A stretch of 24,611 nucleotides of DNA from JBMOLK01 sp049325575 (GTDB lineage: Bacteria > Bacillota > Clostridia > Acetivibrionales > Acetivibrionaceae). Of the stretch, positions 21,422-24,611 are shown one piece after another. The stretch lies in assembly GCA_049325575.1 (NCBI GenBank), contig JBMOLK010000011.1, positions 1-24,611 on the forward strand, given 5' to 3'. The notes under the pieces are model-generated. The model did no database searches. It was not told the DNA's origin and saw nothing but the letters and a program-made list of their open reading frames with translations. The first letter of the stretch is position 1, and each line of letters begins with the position of its first letter. A program made the position numbers and the translations under genes.

Positions 21422-22263
21422 TTGGTGCGGGAGTAATGGGTACAGGAGTCGCACAAAGTGTTGCACAAGCGGGACATAAAGCAGTACTGATCGATATTTC
21501 TAAGGAAATCCTTGAGAAGGCAAAAGAAGAAATATATAAGAACATACGCTTTCAGGCATTTTTTAATAAGGATAAGAGTGTAGAGAATCCTGATGAGGTT
21601 GTAAATAGAATTGAGTTTACAACTGACTATGAATTGTTAAAGGGTACCGATTATTTAATCGAAAATGTACCGGAATTGTGGGAGGCTAAAAAGGAAGTAT
21701 ATCAAAAGGCCAATGAGATTTGCCAGGGTGATTGTATATTTCTTGTAAATACCTCCTGTATTTCAATAACAAAGGTTGCTTCATTATGTAACAGACCTGA
21801 AAGGGTCATAGGTGTGCATTTTATGAATCCTGTTTATTTAAAGCCGACAGTTGAAGCCATCAAGGGATATCACACATCGGAAGAAACAATAGAGAAGACA
21901 AAAGAGTTTTTATCAAGTATGGGGAAGGACTGTATAATCGTAAATGATTATCCAGGTTTTGTGTCTAACAGGATTTCACACCTTTTAATGAATGAGGCAG
22001 CTTTTGTAGTTCAGGATCAGGTGGCTAGTCCAAAAGACGTAGATGAGATATTCAAAAAATGTTTCGGGCATAAGATGGGTCCTCTTGAAACCGCTGATTT
22101 GATCGGCCTGGACACAGTAGTAAATTCTCTTGATATTCTGTATGAAAGTTATCAGGATTCCAAATTTCGCTGCTGCCCGCTTCTTAGGAAAATGGTCGAT
22201 GCAGGTCTTTGCGGCAGAAAGACAGGACAAGGTTTCTATTCATATAATGATTTTGATCTTTAG
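21403..22263 (+). CDS. 3-hydroxyacyl-CoA-type dehydrogenase, FkbK/ZmaG-like
   Basis: A 286-residue homologue of 3-hydroxybutyryl-CoA dehydrogenase. GAGVMGTG (8-15) binds NAD; NTSC (116-119), HFMNP (His139) and Glu151 are the catalytic set; the C-terminal helical domain is complete (GPLETADLIGLDT, GRKTGQGFY). In a fermenting clostridium this could be a butyrate-pathway enzyme, but its position between a type II thioesterase and a discrete ACP, followed by acyl-CoA dehydrogenase and FkbH genes, fits the enzyme that oxidises glyceryl-ACP to the 3-oxo form in hydroxymalonyl-ACP synthesis (FkbK, ZmaG). That role is inferred from context. Confidence 0.85.
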   Translation: MYNVGVIGAGVMGTGVAQSVAQAGHKAVLIDISKEILEKAKEEIYKNIRFQAFFNKDKSVENPDEVVNRIEFTTDYELLKGTDYLIENVPELWEAKKEVYQKANEICQGDCIFLVNTSCISITKVASLCNRPERVIGVHFMNPVYLKPTVEAIKGYHTSEETIEKTKEFLSSMGKDCIIVNDYPGFVSNRISHLLMNEAAFVVQDQVASPKDVDEIFKKCFGHKMGPLETADLIGLDTVVNSLDILYESYQDSKFRCCPLLRKMVDAGLCGRKTGQGFYSYNDFDL

Positions 22264-22325
22264 AACCTCATAACATAATTAGATATTATTTTAATTTTGA
22301 TAAATATATAAAGGGGGAGACGTTA

Positions 22326-22562
22326 ATGGATGAAAAGAATCTTAAAGTAAGAAAGTTTTTATCCCGTTTTTTTAAAAAGCATGAATTGGGTGATGAGGAG
22401 GATATATTTTCTCTTGGATTTGTAAACTCGCTGTTTGCCATGCAGTTGGTAATGTTTTTGGAAAAGGAGTTTAAATTAACAGTAGACACCAAGGACCTGG
22501 ATTTTGATAATTTTAGGACTGTAAATGCTATTGTTTCCTTCGTGAATAAGAAAACAGCTTAG
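22326..22562 (+). CDS. discrete acyl carrier protein, FkbJ/ZmaD-like
   Basis: A 78-residue four-helix carrier protein. SLGFVNSLFAMQLV contains Ser35, the phosphopantetheine site; the usual Asp before Ser is Asn (NSL for DSL), as seen in several extender-unit ACPs. 'FEKEFKL'-like acidic helix 2-3 segments (LEKEFKLTVDTKDLDFDNF) follow. It would hold the glyceryl, tartronate-semialdehyde-like and hydroxymalonyl intermediates made by the flanking enzymes. GGGGGAG lies before the ATG. Confidence 0.88.
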   Translation: MDEKNLKVRKFLSRFFKKHELGDEEDIFSLGFVNSLFAMQLVMFLEKEFKLTVDTKDLDFDNFRTVNAIVSFVNKKTA

Positions 22563-22614
22563 TACAGTGAATTTTGAGAGTTTTTTATATCCAATTGTAT
22601 GGAAGGTGAGCTGA

Positions 22615-23748
22615 ATGAAGACTGAACTAACAGATGAACAATTAAAAAGTAAGGAAGAGTTTCGTAGTTTTGTAGATGAGGAAATTATACCGTTCGCTGC
22701 TGAAAATGACAGGAATGAGAGTATGAATCCTGTTATTTTGCAAAAGTTGATTGAAAAGGGTTATATAGGGTCTATGCTTCCTAAAGAATACGGAGGGATG
22801 GGGCTGGACATGGTTACTGTGGGGATACTTAATGAGGAAGTAGGCAGAGGATGTTCTTCAGTAAGGAGCTTACTAACAGTCCATGGAATGGTTGCACTGG
22901 CTATTTTAAGGTGGAGTACAAAGGAACAAAAGGATTATTGGCTGCCAAAAATGGCAAAGGGAGAGGTTATAGGAGCTTTTGGTCTGACCGAACCAAATGT
23001 CGGCAGTGATGCAAAAAGCGTTGAAGCGTTTGCTGTTTTAGAAGGGGACAACTATATATTAAATGGAAATAAAAAATGGACTACCATGGGACAGATTGCA
23101 GATGTTTTCCTTATATTTGCCCGGTGTGAGGGCAAACCCACAGCTTTTTTAGTTGAAAAGGACAGGCCCGGATTTTCTACCACCCCCATGAAAGGATTGG
23201 TAGGAGTCAGAGCGTCAATGATTGCAGAATTGCATATGAATGATTGCATAGTTCCGTCGGGAAATATTATAGGGAAAGTTGGTACAGGGCTTTCTCACGT
23301 TGCCCTGGCATGTCTTGATTATGGAAGATACACTGTTGCCTGGGGCTGTGTAGGATTAGCCCAGGCATGTCTTGAGGAAAGTGTGAAATATGCCAGAAAA
23401 AGGAAGCAGTTTGGAGCTCCCCTTCGGGAAAACCAGCTAATACAAAAGATGATAACAGAGATGGTTGTAAACATTAAGGCTGCAAGACTTTTATGTTATA
23501 ATTCAGGATACCTTAAGGATGTTGGAGATCCTGACAGCATTATGGATACATGGGTTGCAAAGTATTTCTCTTCAGTTATGGTGAATAAAGTTGCAAATGA
23601 TGCAGTGCAAATTCATGGTGCCAATGGGTGTCACAGTGATTATGCCGTGGAAAGGTTTTTAAGGGATGCGAAGATTAATGAAATAATCGAAGGTACGACA
23701 CAAATGCATGAGGTCTTAATTGCAATGAATGCGTTCAGGACCATTTAA
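22615..23748 (+). CDS. acyl-CoA dehydrogenase family enzyme, FkbI/ZmaE-like
   Basis: A 377-residue FAD flavoprotein of normal length. 'GLTEPNVGSDAKSV' and 'WTTMGQIADVFLIFAR' are FAD/substrate motifs, RKRKQFGAPL is the family signature, 'QIHGANGCHSDYAVERFLRDAK' is the C-terminal signature, and IIEGTTQMH near residue 359 carries the catalytic Glu of short-chain members. In the FkbI/ZmaE role it oxidises the ACP-bound aldehyde to hydroxymalonyl-ACP rather than forming a double bond. The electron acceptor in an anaerobe is unknown. An AAGGTGAG site precedes the ATG. Confidence 0.88.
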   Translation: MKTELTDEQLKSKEEFRSFVDEEIIPFAAENDRNESMNPVILQKLIEKGYIGSMLPKEYGGMGLDMVTVGILNEEVGRGCSSVRSLLTVHGMVALAILRWSTKEQKDYWLPKMAKGEVIGAFGLTEPNVGSDAKSVEAFAVLEGDNYILNGNKKWTTMGQIADVFLIFARCEGKPTAFLVEKDRPGFSTTPMKGLVGVRASMIAELHMNDCIVPSGNIIGKVGTGLSHVALACLDYGRYTVAWGCVGLAQACLEESVKYARKRKQFGAPLRENQLIQKMITEMVVNIKAARLLCYNSGYLKDVGDPDSIMDTWVAKYFSSVMVNKVANDAVQIHGANGCHSDYAVERFLRDAKINEIIEGTTQMHEVLIAMNAFRTI

Positions 23749-23792
23749 TATACACGTTAGTTTATTTGGACTTAAAAAGGGGATGCTTGCTG

Positions 23793-24611
23793 ATGGGTAA
23801 TATCATAAAGAAAGAAAGGAAGATAAAGTGTGTTGTTTGGGACTTGGATAACACGTTGTGGGAAGGTGTGCTGCTTGAGGACAGCAGAGTGACATTACGT
23901 GAGGGAGTTATAGATATTATAAAGGAGTTTGACAACAGGGGAATACTGCAATCGGTAGCAAGTAAGAATGAACATAATATGGCAGTGAAAAAGCTTGAGG
24001 AATTTGGAATCAGTGAATACTTTTTATATCCTCAAATAAACTGGAATCCAAAGTCTACTTCCATAAAGAATATTGCAGAGTCTATAAACATAGGCATTGA
24101 TACTGTTGCTTTTGTTGATGATCAGGCTTTTGAGCGCGAAGAGGTGAAATTTTCAATACCTTCGGTGCTTTGTATAGATGCAGAAGACCTTAGTAATGTA
24201 CTGGAAATGGATGAGTTTAAACCTAAGTTTGTTACAGAAGACTCCAAGAAACGCAGGCTAATGTATTTAAGCGATATGAAGCGCAAAGAAATCGAGAACA
24301 GCTATGAAGGGCCACAGGATGAGTTTCTTGCTTCGCTTAATATGGTGCTGACAATTTCACCGGTAGGAACAGGTGACTTACAAAGGGCAGAGGAACTGAC
24401 TGTAAGGACAAACCAGCTAAATACTACAGGGTATACATACTCATATGAGGAATTGGATGAAATTCGAAAATCTAAAAATCACAAGCTTTTCATTATTGGA
24501 TTGGAAGATAAATTCGGAACTTACGGAAAAATCGGTTTGGTACTGATAGAGTGCAGGGATGATATATGGAAAATAAAGCTGCTTCTGATGTCGTGCCGTG
24601 TAATGTCGAGA
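23793..24611 (+). CDS. FkbH-like HAD-superfamily protein (3' end outside window)
   Basis: The first 273 codons are in the window and stay open to the edge; the family is about 330-360 residues long. VVWDLDNTLWEGVL gives the HAD motif DxDxT (Asp17, Asp19), and SVASKNEH and FVDDQAFEREEV are further HAD IIIC blocks. The C-terminal part begins the acyltransferase-like region (AEELTVRTNQLNTTG). FkbH proteins dephosphorylate 1,3-bisphosphoglycerate while loading glycerate onto the ACP, the first step of hydroxy- or methoxymalonyl-ACP synthesis. The ATG at 23793 has a modest GGGG site; no better start exists. Enzymes for methylation (FkbG) would lie to the right if present. Confidence 0.9.
   Translation, partial: MGNIIKKERKIKCVVWDLDNTLWEGVLLEDSRVTLREGVIDIIKEFDNRGILQSVASKNEHNMAVKKLEEFGISEYFLYPQINWNPKSTSIKNIAESINIGIDTVAFVDDQAFEREEVKFSIPSVLCIDAEDLSNVLEMDEFKPKFVTEDSKKRRLMYLSDMKRKEIENSYEGPQDEFLASLNMVLTISPVGTGDLQRAEELTVRTNQLNTTGYTYSYEELDEIRKSKNHKLFIIGLEDKFGTYGKIGLVLIECRDDIWKIKLLLMSCRVMSR

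Overview
The window looks like the chromosome of a mesophilic, cellulolytic, spore-forming clostridium (Ruminiclostridium / Clostridium cellulolyticum-like). The evidence is low-GC DNA with strong AGGAGG ribosome sites, many spore-type genes (CotF-like pair, GerPA-like paralogues, DUF1657, two DUF2935 proteins, mother-cell sigma-type promoters) and a surface-anchored GH5 cellulase with CBM17/CBM28 and SLH repeats. The species is inferred, not proven.

Layout. 1-1100: a truncated DUF2249 gene diverges from an unknown gene and a ferredoxin across a promoter region with two Crp/Fnr-type palindromes. 1100-2430: a CotF-like spore coat pair and an orphan clpP. 2430-3005: no protein gene, but a promoter, a closed RNA fold and an intrinsic terminator that together define an unannotated small RNA with 6S-like architecture. 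3005-4750: a cupin, a small unknown protein and a DUF2935 protein. 4750-6710: an hsp20 gene broken by an internal deletion, a rhomboid protease, a NifX-like relic, a 98-bp inverted repeat and an intact hsp20. 6720-9110: a six-gene minus-strand operon of four GerPA-like paralogues, a GerPC-like coiled-coil protein and an Hsp20-like protein, probably for the spore coat. 9265-11850: a CLC antiporter (possibly fluoride type) with DUF1657, then a second DUF2935 gene. 11900-13270: a MarR repressor with its operator, overlapping an NmrA-like reductase. 13400-13980: a Cys-rich four-helix copper-storage-like protein. 14150-18040: the 1168-residue cellulase. 18060-18200: a second structured, probably non-coding segment. 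18357-20350: a heme/FMN membrane protein, then a MarR gene that may be leaderless and a degraded MATE pump sharing a 23-bp operator present three times.

20437-24611 (cut by the window edge) is the start of a biosynthetic gene cluster: type II thioesterase, 3-hydroxyacyl-CoA-type dehydrogenase, discrete acyl carrier protein, acyl-CoA dehydrogenase and FkbH-like HAD protein. This is the gene set that converts a glycolytic C3 unit into hydroxymalonyl-ACP (methoxymalonyl-ACP if a methyltransferase follows), a polyketide extender unit, here in a probable anaerobe. No PKS or NRPS gene is visible in the window.

Decay is frequent: hsp20, a MATE pump and a NifX-like gene are all broken, and two further tracts may be relics. 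No tRNA, rRNA, CRISPR array or intact insertion sequence was found.
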